Source of the DNA: Vigna angularis
Lineage: Eukaryota > Streptophyta > Magnoliopsida > Fabales > Fabaceae
DNA length: 64,000 bases
NCBI RefSeq assembly: GCF_016808095.1
Contig: NC_068974.1
Span: 39,222,590-39,286,589 of the forward strand
Direction: 5' to 3'
Below the pieces are notes generated by a model. It saw nothing but the letters and a program-made list of their open reading frames with translations. It had not been told where the DNA came from and ran no database searches. Position numbers and translations under genes: made by a program. Positions 1-11,600 of the stretch are shown here, piece after piece. How positions within the stretch are numbered: position 1 is the first letter of the stretch; each line of letters opens with the position of its first letter.

Positions 1-3000
1 GCGACGACAAAAGAAACAAGGAGGAGCGTGCGTCACAATCGGACTGTGACAGACTACACACTGGAGTTTCCTCCGTCCACAACTTCAGCTGTATGTTCTT
101 ATTAAACGTCCAATCTATCTCTAGCCAAAGACTCCCACAGTTTGGCCTTCATGAGTGTATAAAAGGAGACCCAATAGATTAATTATATTTTCTAGGTAAT
201 AATATTGTTATCTGTCAACAGTGTATTAGTTGTCAGTATAATAAAACAAGTATTTTAACATTGCAATGCACGGATTCAAAATATATATATTTTATAAAAT
301 AAACTTATGTTTATAAAAATATAAGTAATATTTAGTATAAATATTATATTTTTTGTAAATTTAAATATAAATATTTTTATTATAAAAATATATTTAAGTT
401 GTTTATATATTCTTTTAATAATAATAAAAGACAAACATTTTTTTTAACTTAGTATTGTATTGATTACTTACTTTTTCTAACTAGTTATGAGTACTTTTGG
501 CAAAAAAATTACAAAGTTGTACATAAACATGAATAATATTCTTTTATAAGAAGTTTTAAGAATTTGTTCAACGAAGAACATCTTATAAAAGGAATATAAT
601 TAACTAACTAAATCTACCTATCGGTGTATGGATAATATAAACACACAAAAGAAAAAATATAACACATTATTATTTGCTGTCTTCAAGCGCAATTTTCTTT
701 ATATAGACTGGTAGGTTCTAAAACTATAATTGATGTTTTAATAGTTTCTATATTTTTTTTTATGTATTCTCAACTAAGTTTAAGGTTAAAGTACTTAATT
801 ACAGGCATTTAAAATAGTCAACATTCAATCAATATCTTAACCATTTCAACTACCAAACCAATTTTAAAAACATTAATCTATCACAACACCTAATTTATTT
901 CCTGCAAGATTCTCACAGGTGCTCTTCACAATTAAATTAACATATTTATCAAAATCTCACTACTATATTCTTTTTTGAAATAAAATTCTTAGATTCACAA
1001 GAACCAACTTTACTTTATTTATTGAAAGAAATATATCTGCCAAAACAATGAAAAAAGGGTACAAGTTTTCCTCATTTTGTTAAAGAAAAAAAATTAGAAG
1101 AGAAAGTGTTAAATTTCTTTTATAGATCATTGATTTTTTTATGATTTAGAAATGATTTTGAGAAATGTCTGTTTTTTATTTTTAAAATCTAAATTTTATT
1201 TTTGAAATATAAAATAATAAAACAATGGACACAAAATCCTTTTCAACAAGTATGAAACATCTGATAGCCTCGTTAATAAAGCCCCTCTAAGTCTCTTAAA
1301 TATATAATTGTATTTATCAATAATTTTTAAAAAAATAATTACTTGAGTTAGTGAAACACGTTAACATTGTTATGGGTTTTTAAAAATAATAATAATGTTA
1401 TTAACTTATAAAAAGTTGCATTTTAAAATTAATTTTTAGACTTTAAAATATATATTATTCATAAAAGGTTTCAAAAGAATAAAAAAAGAGCAGATGGCTG
1501 GAAACTGCTACCTGCTAGAAGGAGGTTGTTGATATCGTTGTTGCCATTAGTTTTAATCACTTTCTTTTTCATTTTCTTGGTTGCATGGTTCACTCTTTTG
1601 GATTTGTCTCTGGGTTTTCTTCTGCTTGTTGTATTGTTTGGTAGAGGCTTGACTTATTTTCGTATTAGTAAAAAAAGTAGGAGTTTTTTTATTCTACACA
1701 AGTGGTTATTAGGAGTTTGATTTTCACTTCCCTCTCCTGGTTACTGTTATTGAATCAGTGTTTTTGCAATCTACATGAGTGTTGTCTTGTTTTTTCTTTG
1801 GTGCAAATATTAGTTATATTTTCTTCCAATAAGGTGTTTACCAATATGGCTTTTGATGTTTCTTTTTGCATTTGGTGTTCTTTGTTTTGGAGGGTATTTT
1901 ATCTTTTTTTACTGGATTAGGGATTTCTCCATCTCCACTCAAATCTCTACTTCCTTAGGAGTTTTTGTGATGACAATACCCCAACAGTGAATCACAATTG
2001 AAATCTTGCTTCTGTTAGATGACACATTTTTTCTAAAAGAGGCACCACCCACACTAAGATTTTTTTCATTTGTTTTTTAATTTTAATGTTGTGTAAATTC
2101 TTGACAGCCTTTGTGAAGATTCATGTAAATTGTGCCTTCACATTCCAACCCTCTTTAAAAGTACATTAAATTGCAACTCCCTTCAAAATCTCAATAAAAT
2201 CATATTTTAATGATTTTCTGCAAATTGGGATAGCTACGGACAATAAAACTCAATTTTAGAGGTTTTGTACAACAGATGATAGTCAAAACCTTGATTTATT
2301 TAGCCCGTTTAAATTAAAAATCCTATTAGGTTCATGATACAAAATTCAAAAAAATTCAATGGTTATGTACAAAATGAAAATCTTTATTTTGACTTTAGCT
2401 TTTTTTATTGATTATTTCTTTATTTGTTTGGTCATGCTTTTTATGAGAAATTTGGTTAGAGAGTTGGGGTTAGATTGGGTTGGATTGAAGTTGGGATTAG
2501 AGATTTGGATTAGGGTTTGGGTTCGGGTGGGTTGGTTGGTTGGTTGAGGTTGTGTTTGGGATGGGGTTGGTTGGGTTCGGGTTGGATTGGGTTTGGGTTG
2601 GATTGGGTTTGGGTTTTGGGTTGCGTTAGATTGGGTTGGTTTGGGTCTGGGTTGAGTTGGGTTTGGGTTGGGTTGGGTTGGGTTTGAGTTGGGTTCGATT
2701 CGGTTGAGTTCGGTTTGATTGGGTTGAGTTGGATTTGGTTCGGTTTGGTTCAGTTCCTTTTAGAATGGACCAAATCTAGAATGAACCAAATCTAGAATGA
2801 AAGTCTTGAAAAGATCATGGTATATAAAGAGGCAAAAATGATGTTTGTTTAATTAATGCTAAGTGTCTAAGACATGATGGTTTTATGTTGTGTTTTGGGA
2901 TTTTTTAAGAGAGGTTGAGTCAACTCTTTAAAGAAGATGGATATGAAAGATCACTTGATTTGATGTTAAGGTTTTTTTTTTTTGCTTTACTCGATTTTAT

Positions 3001-3740
3001 TAAAAAACTTTAAGTGTATGTTTTAAAATTTGATATGGTTTTAAATTTTAAAAATAAAGTAATATAATTATTCTTACATAATTATGTTAAAAAAAATTAT
3101 GTATCAAATAAACTTAATTTATTCTATTTGATATATTTAAATATCTTTAAAACTTTGTTTAATACGTTTAAACGTCGATCTAAAACGAATGCGTTACCAT
3201 GTGAATATAAAATTATGCATAATATGTGAAAAGATTTAATAACATTGGATTAAAAAATTTGTATTAATTTATTTTAAAAACTTGAAAATCATAATATATT
3301 AAAACATGCGATGTAATCAAGTTTCAGTTTGACATTTAAATTTAATAACTACAAACATTTTTAACTATACATTTTAAAAATACAATATAAAAGACTAAAA
3401 AACGATAGTAAAATCCAACACTATGATATTTATTTAAAATAATCATATACTGATGTTTATTTAACGAAATTATGAAAAGAAACTAACTATAAATTACTAG
3501 TTATCCATGTCTCCCACATTTATTAGTTTTATTAACAGAGTAGAAGAAAATATGGGATAAGTGTAATTAAATATTGCCATGTTTTAACACGTAAATAACT
3601 AAGATTATTGTGCAATGATATAATTCTTTATTTATTACATAAACAAGTATATTTCATTTTAAACACTCATTCCATATCCGAGCTACTAAATTATGATGCT
3701 TGGTAGCCATTGCGTTTGGCAGATTGCGAAAATGTTCACT
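1..3740. other. AT-rich intergenic region, no supported gene
   Basis: No convincing coding exon is visible on either strand. The first 180 bases are less AT-rich than the rest and contain a TATA-like stretch near 157-163, so they may be the edge of something outside the window. The open stretch around 1526-1920 encodes only low-complexity hydrophobic residues and starts at a non-ATG codon; it looks like ordinary T-rich non-coding DNA. A G/T-biased minisatellite lies at 2461-2755 and is listed separately. The remainder is A/T-rich with short homopolymer runs. Confidence 0.6.
2461..2755 (+). repeat. G/T-only minisatellite of GGGTT-like units
   Basis: About 295 bases in which the + strand is almost entirely G and T. 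It is built from irregular 5- to 12-base units such as GGGTT, GGTTGGGTTT and GGATTGGGTTT, with rare A or C. Runs of three or four G occur many times close together, so the strand could form G-quadruplexes and the complementary strand is strongly C/A-rich. The unit is not the plant telomere repeat, although one TTAGGG-like unit occurs near 2510. The block ends abruptly near 2755, where normal AT-rich sequence resumes. Confidence 0.8.
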
Positions 3741-4891
3741 TCATGGCGCCGGCGGAATTACAATAGCTGAAACAATAACATATACCATCACTTATTTCTT
3801 TCTTTACATTTATGATATTGACCATTATAATAATAAAGATTTAATATAATTTTATCATTTACTTAATTTGTATTCAATGTAATTATTATATTTTCTACAA
3901 AGAATCAATATTGTTTAAAGGTTAATAACTCTGTTAATACAATTATTTATTTTTTTATATGTTTACTGTCCAATCTTAAAAACAAAACGGAATGAATGAT
4001 ATTAACACTTATCTAATATAACAGATTGAGTTTTTCTAAAATAATATATGAACTATATTTAATTAAAAACAAATAGAAAAAGAATATTCAATCATTACTA
4101 TAATTTTAAGAATTAAAAATAGTATTAAAAAGGACATAAGTTAATAAAAATATTAAAAATTTGAAAAAAGCAATATTTTATATTTTTTATAACTTAATTT
4201 GTTAATAAAAACAAAAAACTAATAAGTAAACAAATTACTGATATAAAATAAAACAATAGTTGAGAGGTTAATAAAGTGTACTTTTTGAGAAAGATTTTAT
4301 TGTTATTCATCTAAATGAATCTTAAGAGTTATACAAAAATGGTTATTTAATTTCTAAACCATCCAATTTATCTGTTTACAATAAAAATTCAAAAGATTGT
4401 AGGTAAAATATGTTTCTGAACTAAATTGAATGTAAAGGTTAAAAATATCTCATATTATTTTGTTTGTTTATAACATTTATTATATAAATAACACAAAAAT
4501 CATTCATTAATTGTTTATATGAAAACATAATTTTGCTATAACCCTAAAGAATTTTAAGCAGAAAATGTTAATTACCTCCGCAATGCATTCCTGCGGGAAG
4601 ATTCAAACCACAAGAGCGTCCCATGAACACAGCTTTTGGAATACTGACAAGGCTTGCAACTTCTTTGGTAATGAGTTTGCAAGCACATGGCACATTGAAT
4701 TGTTTCAGCACTGCACAGCAAGCTGCTGAAGGTTTAATCTTTGGTCCTGTTTTCTGCACATACTGTTGGCACTGCGATATCAGATCTGGCAAACTTCCTC
4801 CACATTGCGCAGAAACCTCTTTTGTGTTACAGATTAAACATCCTGCGATCACTAACATTGTCAGTGTCAAATACGTGCTGCCACTTCCCAT
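3741..4891 (-). CDS. secreted 8-cysteine lipid-transfer-like protein (two exons)
   Basis: Exons on the minus strand are 4576-4891 and 3741-3766, giving 113 residues. Residues 1-28 form a signal peptide with a hydrophobic core at about 8-21. The mature part carries the plant eight-cysteine motif at C30, C41, C58-C59, C69, C71, C94 and C104 (C-x10-C-x16-CC-x9-C-x-C-x22-C-x9-C). This is the bifunctional inhibitor/lipid-transfer/2S albumin fold, which in this family binds lipids outside the cell. The first exon alone would stop right after C104-GG. Splicing at GGAG|GTAATT to an acceptor TTTCAG adds the ending AIVIPPAP, the usual tail of this family, so I prefer the spliced form. A TATA-like box lies at 4981-4990. 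Ligand and exact subfamily (DIR1-like or other) are not decided by sequence. Confidence 0.85.
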
Positions 4892-4980
4892 TTTTTCTCT
4901 CAGGTTTGTACGATAAATCCCTCAATTCTGTCACAACGATGCTTACAAAATTTGCGCCAATGTGAATGAGTTGGTGAACA

Positions 4981-4990
4981 TTTATATATG
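4981..4990 (-). promoter_or_regulatory. TATA-like box of the lipid-transfer gene
   Basis: Read on the minus strand this is CATATATAAA, about 90 bases upstream of the ATG at 4891. Position and composition suit a plant TATA box with a short 5' leader. It is a match by eye only, in an AT-rich setting. Confidence 0.45.
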
Positions 4991-6708
4991 TATAGATGTG
5001 CGAATACGAATAAACACAATTTCGATTGTTTCGGTTTTTTTAATGAGGTTGTTGTGACTTTTGCTTTCTTTACAAATGCTACTTCCATAGTCAAAACAAT
5101 ATCGTGAGAAACTACGCCGATTACCATAGAATTGAACGTGTCTGAAATTACCCAAATGATCCTGCATGTGCTATGTTACAAGGAAAGAGAATCGTCAAAT
5201 TGAGGATATAATTGTCGTTTAGCTTTACCTTTGCAGCATGGGAGAACTAAAATAAATAGATAGTTAATACTTAAGAGAAACATGGTATCGTTTCGTTAAT
5301 ACTAAGAGAAACAACACACATGTTATTCTTATTAGGTTTTTGTTTGTTGGAAAGCAAATAGCGAGAAAAGCATTTGTTTGAAGTGAATGACAAATCATGC
5401 AGCAGTTTATGCTTTAGGCGGCTGAAAGGAAATAAAAGGATGGAGAAAAAAATGCTATGCCATTTTTACTTCATCCAAATGTTAATTTTATTGTCCCGAA
5501 AATTTTCAAGGGAATTTTTTACCATAATAATGGACTTAAAATGTGTTTTATAGAGCTAAAATCAAAGGTTACCATGTGCACATAAAAGAAAAATTGTGTT
5601 TGATCTATATCTTGTATGCCCAATACTCTAGATTGGGTTTTGCCCGAAGCTGTATCCAAACACTTTTAATAAATATAAAAAAAAAACTATAGTTTACCTT
5701 TTTATTTATGCACCCCTTTCATATTCTTACTTTCTTCTATATTTTTACCAAGTTACATTGTATTATTTGTATAAACAATGCTTAAGGGGTGAAATAAAGT
5801 GACCGGAGCAAGATCATAAACCTTTTCGTTATGAAAGCGGTATTTGGAAAACAAAAGGGGCGTAGATAGCAAATGCCAAACTATAGCCTCCCAAAACTAA
5901 TATGGTTGAAAGCAATCTTGGGTCCAACAGTATAAAGAAATGTTATTTGTTTTTTTTATGTGATACGTTTGTAGTTATGAATGGTCTATGATAATTATTT
6001 TATATTGATTATCTATTTATAATGTTTTATTTAGTAGTTTACATTATTATATGAGATGTTACAATTTATGATGTGTTAAAAAATGGAGTATAAAAAAATA
6101 CAAGAATGAAAAAAGTATTTTTTAAATGGAAAATTAATACTTTTTGTCTAAAAGTTATGAAGGTAATGTATGTATGGTAAAATAATCACTTTTTATTTGT
6201 TAGCATTTTATTTTTCTAAGTGTAGTTATTATTAAGGTAAAATTATATTTAAAAAACATAGTATATCTGTTTGTGGTAATAAAAGGATTGAACTCTTTAC
6301 TAAACATGTGAACATGAAGAGTGGTTATGAGTATTGTAAGAGTTTTGTGTGTGTTTATCACATGGTTGACCTTGAAATGTAATTTTTTTTTTCTTTTTTT
6401 TATAGTCAATTTGGTTAATTTGATATATTATCAAAACTAAAAATTACGGAAATTACAATATTGCAAAGAACTTCTTTTTGTAATATAGTCTGAGATACTG
6501 TTTTAATAAGTATTTAATATTTTGTAATAGATATTTACAATTTTGAAGTGTTACACCTCGTACATGCATTTGAATAAAAATAACTTTTATTTATTTCTTC
6601 ATGTAATAAGAAGATTATTATTGACAAATGTAGATTAAATTAACTAGAGAATGTGCATTTTCGAATGAATTGGCTGAATAAATATTAAGATATGCATTTG
6701 TTAGCTGA

Positions 6709-6712
<4 letters not shown>

Positions 6713-6768
<56 letters not shown>
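6713..6768. repeat. (TA)n microsatellite
   Basis: About 28 uninterrupted TA units. Tracts of this length are usually highly polymorphic in plants and can also be assembled with the wrong length. Confidence 0.95.
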
Positions 6769-6772
<4 letters not shown>

Positions 6773-7186
6773 GCTTTTAAATTGAGTTTTGTTTCGGGTC
6801 TAAATTTGAAGTATTTATAAAATACTTTTTCACATCTTCTCGAGTTATCTTGATTGTTTTGAATATACTTAGTCAAATTTTTTTCAGGTTCTTAATGTTC
6901 AAATTCTATATAAGTATGAATACCTGTCAAAAAAATTTTCAAGTTAATAATTTAATTCATCGAAACCATATTCAAATTTTAAATTCACAATAAATATAAT
7001 CACTATCTTCTCACATTTGATTTATATTTATAAGTTTTGTAATAAACTTATAATTAATAACATGATATTCAGGATCTAATATCTAATAAATAAATGTTAC
7101 CAAAAAAATTTGATTATAAATTGTACTTATAGCTGATTAGGACTAGAAATTATCTAATTTCAGTTATTTTTCTGTCATCAGATGCC

Positions 7187-7223
7187 TATACCGTACGATT
7201 AGACACTACGATCATACGGTATA
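7187..7223. repeat. short imperfect hairpin
   Basis: TATACCGTACGAT at 7187-7199 and ATCATACGGTATA at 7211-7223 are reverse complements except for one position, separated by an 11-base loop. The arms hold the only C/G-containing motif in a very AT-rich stretch. No gene is close enough to assign a role. Confidence 0.6.
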
Positions 7224-8297
7224 ACTTTAAATACCTTGTATTCATATGTTACTTTCTAAGATCATGGATGTATTTGGTAACAGTATGCAACACATAGGCA
7301 ATGTATAATATGATGTGTGGTGTACATAGATATCTCCCCAAATAGAAAAACATAATTTTATTTAAAGTGAGCACAATTCCAAGTTAAACAAAAAAGTAAT
7401 GTTTAAAAATACAACTGTTCTATATGATGTCATCTTTAATGCATGACTAGTCAGTTATTTTAAAATGCACTTACTTTTACCACAATGTATCCAGTTGAGT
7501 CTGAGTTCAGTTTAATATAATATTTTCAATTTAATTTAATTCAATTCAATAGTCTAATTTTGTTGGATTTATTATTTTTAATTGTTTAATATATTATTTA
7601 TTGTTTTTTGTTTACTTTTATCACCTTGTTCATAAAAACACTCAACCACGTTTTTACCTTTTTAAAGGACAACCATGTAATCTTTTAAGTTAAATTTCTC
7701 AGTTTATAAAAATACAACATTTTAACCCTTAATTGACATTTTGGGTTTTATAAACTGATACCATATGCTGATTATGATTTGAATTATTACAAATCAAATA
7801 AATTATAAGTGGCTAACTTTTATTTGTTGTTATTTGGATGAAGAGTGGTCATATAAACTATTGATTGTTTCAACTAGATTGAAACTTTTATTAAAAAATT
7901 ATATTTATCACACATCTATTGTTATTTGGATTTATTACCAATTCTATTTGGGTGCAATAAATATCTCAATATTAAACAACACAAATAAGTATATAAGAAA
8001 ATGGTTAAATCTTCGTAGTAAATACTCCCAAGCCATTTTAAATTTAATATTTTTACGAAGACTAAATTAATTAAATATGTTATATCATTTATGACAAAAA
8101 ATAATAATTAAAAATAGATGGTATAACATTCAAAGATGGTAAAAGCAGAGTTTCAGATAGAATAAGAAGGGAAGAAAATCAACCAATCCATCATCAAACC
8201 AACTCGCAACTGCTCTGAACAATACATTTATAATTTGTCTTTCATAGAATAAAAAAAAGAAATCCACATATAAATTATTATAAATAAATAAAGAAAA

Positions 8298-8693
8298 GTG
8301 TCTGAAAATGGGAAGAATTTGTTGTTACTGTTTGATTTTCTCTCCTCTCTCCAGTTCGCACTAGTTAGTTTGACCCACTTCAACATTTTCAACATTAGAG
8401 AGAGAGAGAGGGAGAGAAGGAGGGACTCGTTTGCCTTTCTTTTCTTCCCAACTTCCACATCCTTTCTGTTTCTCTCTCTTCCCTCGCACTTTCGTTTTCT
8501 TCATTTCAATTCCCAAACACTTCGAATTGCTCTATGTTCTTCTGCTGCACCCAAAGCCACCACAAGGGTTTGCTTCTCTCTCTTACATCACTATTTTTTT
8601 TTGCTTCTTGATGAATTCTTTAGTGTTTTTCATCGTTTATTGTAAGTAATTGCTCATGGAGATCACTTGCTGCGTTGGGATTGCAGTGTAGCG
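8298..8693 (+). promoter_or_regulatory. probable 5' leader of the DDT/PHD gene with GA tract and uORF
   Basis: This stretch is rich in CT, with a GA run near 8397-8421, typical of plant core promoters and leaders. It contains a short upstream ORF at 8656-8691, listed separately. The transcription start is not visible from sequence. A long open stretch here (8298-8645) is compositional and begins at a non-standard start, so I do not treat it as a gene. Confidence 0.5.
8656..8691 (+). CDS. uORF, 11 codons plus stop, just upstream of the DDT/PHD start
   Basis: ATG at 8656 opens a frame of 11 codons (MEITCCVGIAV) that ends with TAG at 8689-8691, two bases before the main ATG at 8694. It is in a different frame from the main ORF. 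Such a close uORF would be expected to lower or condition translation of the main protein. No evidence beyond position supports expression. Confidence 0.4.
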   Translation: MEITCCVGIAV

Positions 8694-11600
8694 ATGGAGT
8701 TTGTGGGGAAGACAGTTAAGAAAGAGGTGAAGGGGTTTGGGATTATTTCGGGAACAGTGAAATCGTACGACTCTGCGTCTGGTTTTTTGGAGATCGTTTA
8801 CGAAGATGGTGATTCTGAGGAATTGGAGTCCTCTGACGTGGCTTCTCTCTTGCAATTTCAACCGGAGAGTGTCAAAGCTAAGCCTCGAGTTGGTCGGAAA
8901 CCTAAGAAGCGTTGCCGGGTCGAGAGGAAGCGCGATGTTGGAGCAGGTTCAGGTAATGTTAGAGAGAATTTGGTGGCGGAGGGTAGTGGTTTTAGGGGGG
9001 TTTTGGATGGGGATGTTTCTTCTGGTAGTGGTGGGGGTTTGGATTTATATAGTGGTGTGTTAGAGAGAAATTTGGATGGTATAGTTGGGAATGGAGGGAA
9101 TCTTGAGGGCAATGCTAATGGGAGTAAGGAGGAAAATGGGGTTAGAGAAACTCTGATAGAGGAAACTGGCTTAGAAGATAGTTTGAACAAGAGTTTATCC
9201 GGAAATGTTAGTTGTGTTAAAGATGGACTTGATTTGAATGCTAATCTGGATGAGGATTTAAATCTAGATGTGAGTAATGAGGATCGTTTGAAGAGAAGAG
9301 ATTGCATTGATTTAAATTTGGATGTGAGTAATGAGGATGACGTCAGCAGGGGAGAGGCAATGCAGCGGGAATGTAACTTTGATTTGAATGTGGAGGTAGT
9401 ATGTGAAGAAGGTAAGGAAACTCGGTGTGATGGTGATGGAAATGGACATTCTTTGGTGGATAATGTTTTGTTTGGTAAGATGGGGCTGTCCCAAAAGGAA
9501 GAGATAAATGTTAATAATAGTTTTGTGGAAGGTGACGGCATTAATGGTAATTTCAATCACGCCTTTGATGCGGTTAAATTGGAGGTAATTCATGTTTCTT
9601 CTGATCATCCATCTAAAGAAGGTTCTTTGTGTTTGGTTGAGGAAAATGGAGGAGACAGTCGCAAAGAAGACGCAGGGACTATTAATTCTCATCAGATTTC
9701 AAGTGCAATTTCTGTTAGGGATTCAGATTTTGGGGAGCGAGTTGATTGTCCTTCTGAAGGTGGTATTGCCATAATTCATGAATACCAAGATGATCCAGGA
9801 AGTCCTTGCAAACAAGAAAAATTCCTAGATGTTTCAGGAAGTCCATGCAAACAAAAAAATAGTAGAAGGAAAAGAAGAAAATTATCAGATAATCCAGGAG
9901 CCATGCCAGAGACAGTTTTAAGGAGGAGCTCTCGTCGGGCATCAGCCAGAAAAGGGGTTTCAAGCACCTTAGAAGTGGAAGTGGCTGATGATGCTTTGGT
10001 AACCTTGGGAACTGATGTCTTAACAGAAGAAAAACCTCTAATCCTTGTTTCTCAGAAATCTGAGCAATATAACAATGATCTTAGATACAGGCAATGCAAC
10101 AATCTTCTTCCAAAGCTGCAATTGCCCCCGTCTTCTACAAATTTGAATTTAGATGGTGTTCCTGTTCTTGAACTGTTTTCTATTTATGCCTGTTTAAGAT
10201 CATTCAGTACTTTGTTATTTTTGAGTCCATTTGAGTTGGAGGATCTTGTGGCTGCACTGAAGTCTGAAATTCCAAGTTTATTATTTGACAGCATTCATGT
10301 TTCTATTTTGCAAACTCTGAGGAAGCAGTTGGAATACCTTTCCAATGAGGGTTGCCAATCTGCATCCAATTGTCTGAGGTATATTTATTTAATTTTTCTT
10401 TCAATCTATTATACTTGTCAATCTGTTTGACCGTCTTATCCTTACAAGTTCTCCATTTTTATATTTTTACCTTAATGCAGGAATCTTAACTGGGATTTTT
10501 TGGACCTGGTCACATGGCCTATTTTCATGGCAGAGTACCTTCTGATTCATGACTCAGGATTTAAAACTGGTTTTGATATTAAACATCTAATGTTCAGAAC
10601 TGATTACTATAGACAACCTGTAATGGTGAAGGTCGAGATTCTCCAATACCTGTGTGATGATATGATTGAATCAGAAGCCATAAGGTCAGAGCTTAACAGA
10701 AGATCTTTGGTTACGGAGACTGATATGGGTTTTGATCAGAATATGTATTTTGACGCATCCAAGAAAAGAAGAGCTGTAATGGATGTGTCTGGTGGCTCCT
10801 GCTTGACTGAGGAGAATGTGGATGACACAACTGACTGGAATAGTGACGAGTGTTGCCTGTGCAAGATGGATGGTAGTTTAATATGCTGTGACGGTTGCCC
10901 TGCTGCATTCCATTCACGATGTGTGGGAATTGCCAGTGACAAACTGCCTGAAGGTGACTGGTATTGCCCTGAGTGTGGAATTGGCAAACACAGGGCTTGG
11001 ATGAAATCACGAAGGTCACTTCGAGGAGCAGACCTATTAGGGATGGATATGGATGGTAGTGTCTATTTCAACAGCTGCAGTTACCTGCTAGTGTAAGTGT
11101 AGTTATACCTGTTGGTGTGTCCGCCACATACCTTAGCTTGCTAAACATTATTTCATAAGTAACATAGAATTCTTCTATTGGAAATTGCTGTATGACTTTC
11201 TGTTGAACATCTAGGCTGCTTGGTAGCTTGTCTCACAGCTATCCCAATGTATTAGACAAGATTCATGCAGGACATCTGGTTGACAACATGTAGACTGCCT
11301 ACAGTTTTACTTGTTCTTGTCTATTTGATAATTCTTTTATATCACAACCGCCTTTTACTAGATGTAGTTTTTCCATTTAAATTTGAAGTGGCTAGAGTTG
11401 TTGTCATTGTGAAAAATGCAAACCATATCTCACATATCTAAAGTCTAATCTGTCCTGTACCTGCCTCTTATCGTTTTAGAGTGTTCACACTTTGTTTGAA
11501 TGCTGAAACCTTTGCAGGTCAAGCTCATCTGAAGCAAGGCCATTGTTCTATTACTACCACCGAAATGATATACATGTAGTAATTGAAGCTCTAAAATCTA

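Larger units (their letters stand above)
4991..8297. other. intergenic region between lipid-transfer and DDT/PHD genes
   Basis: No supported gene. It separates the divergently oriented lipid-transfer gene (-) and DDT/PHD gene (+), so it should hold both promoters. It is AT-rich with a (TA)n tract at 6713-6768 and an imperfect hairpin at 7187-7223, both listed separately. The longest open stretch (7834-8070) is low-complexity and has no recognisable domain. Confidence 0.6.

Noticed and set aside
1526..1920. Two hydrophobic ORFs near 1.5-1.9 kb as small membrane proteins
   Set aside because: Both follow T-rich composition, one starts at a non-ATG codon, and no homology or promoter structure supports them.
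8642..8686. GTAAGT at 8643 and TTGCAG at about 8681-8686 as a leader intron
   Set aside because: The intron would be about 45 bases, shorter than plant introns normally allow, and no other evidence supports it.
8667..8693. Upstream start of the DDT/PHD frame at 8667
   Set aside because: The codon there is TTG, not ATG; the first in-frame ATG is 8694 and matches the start of the conserved domain.
8858..9556. Long minus-strand open frame (232 codons) opposite exon 1 of the DDT/PHD gene
   Set aside because: Its content is low-complexity Ser/Pro/Leu with no domain and it lies antisense to a clearly conserved exon; it is a compositional shadow.
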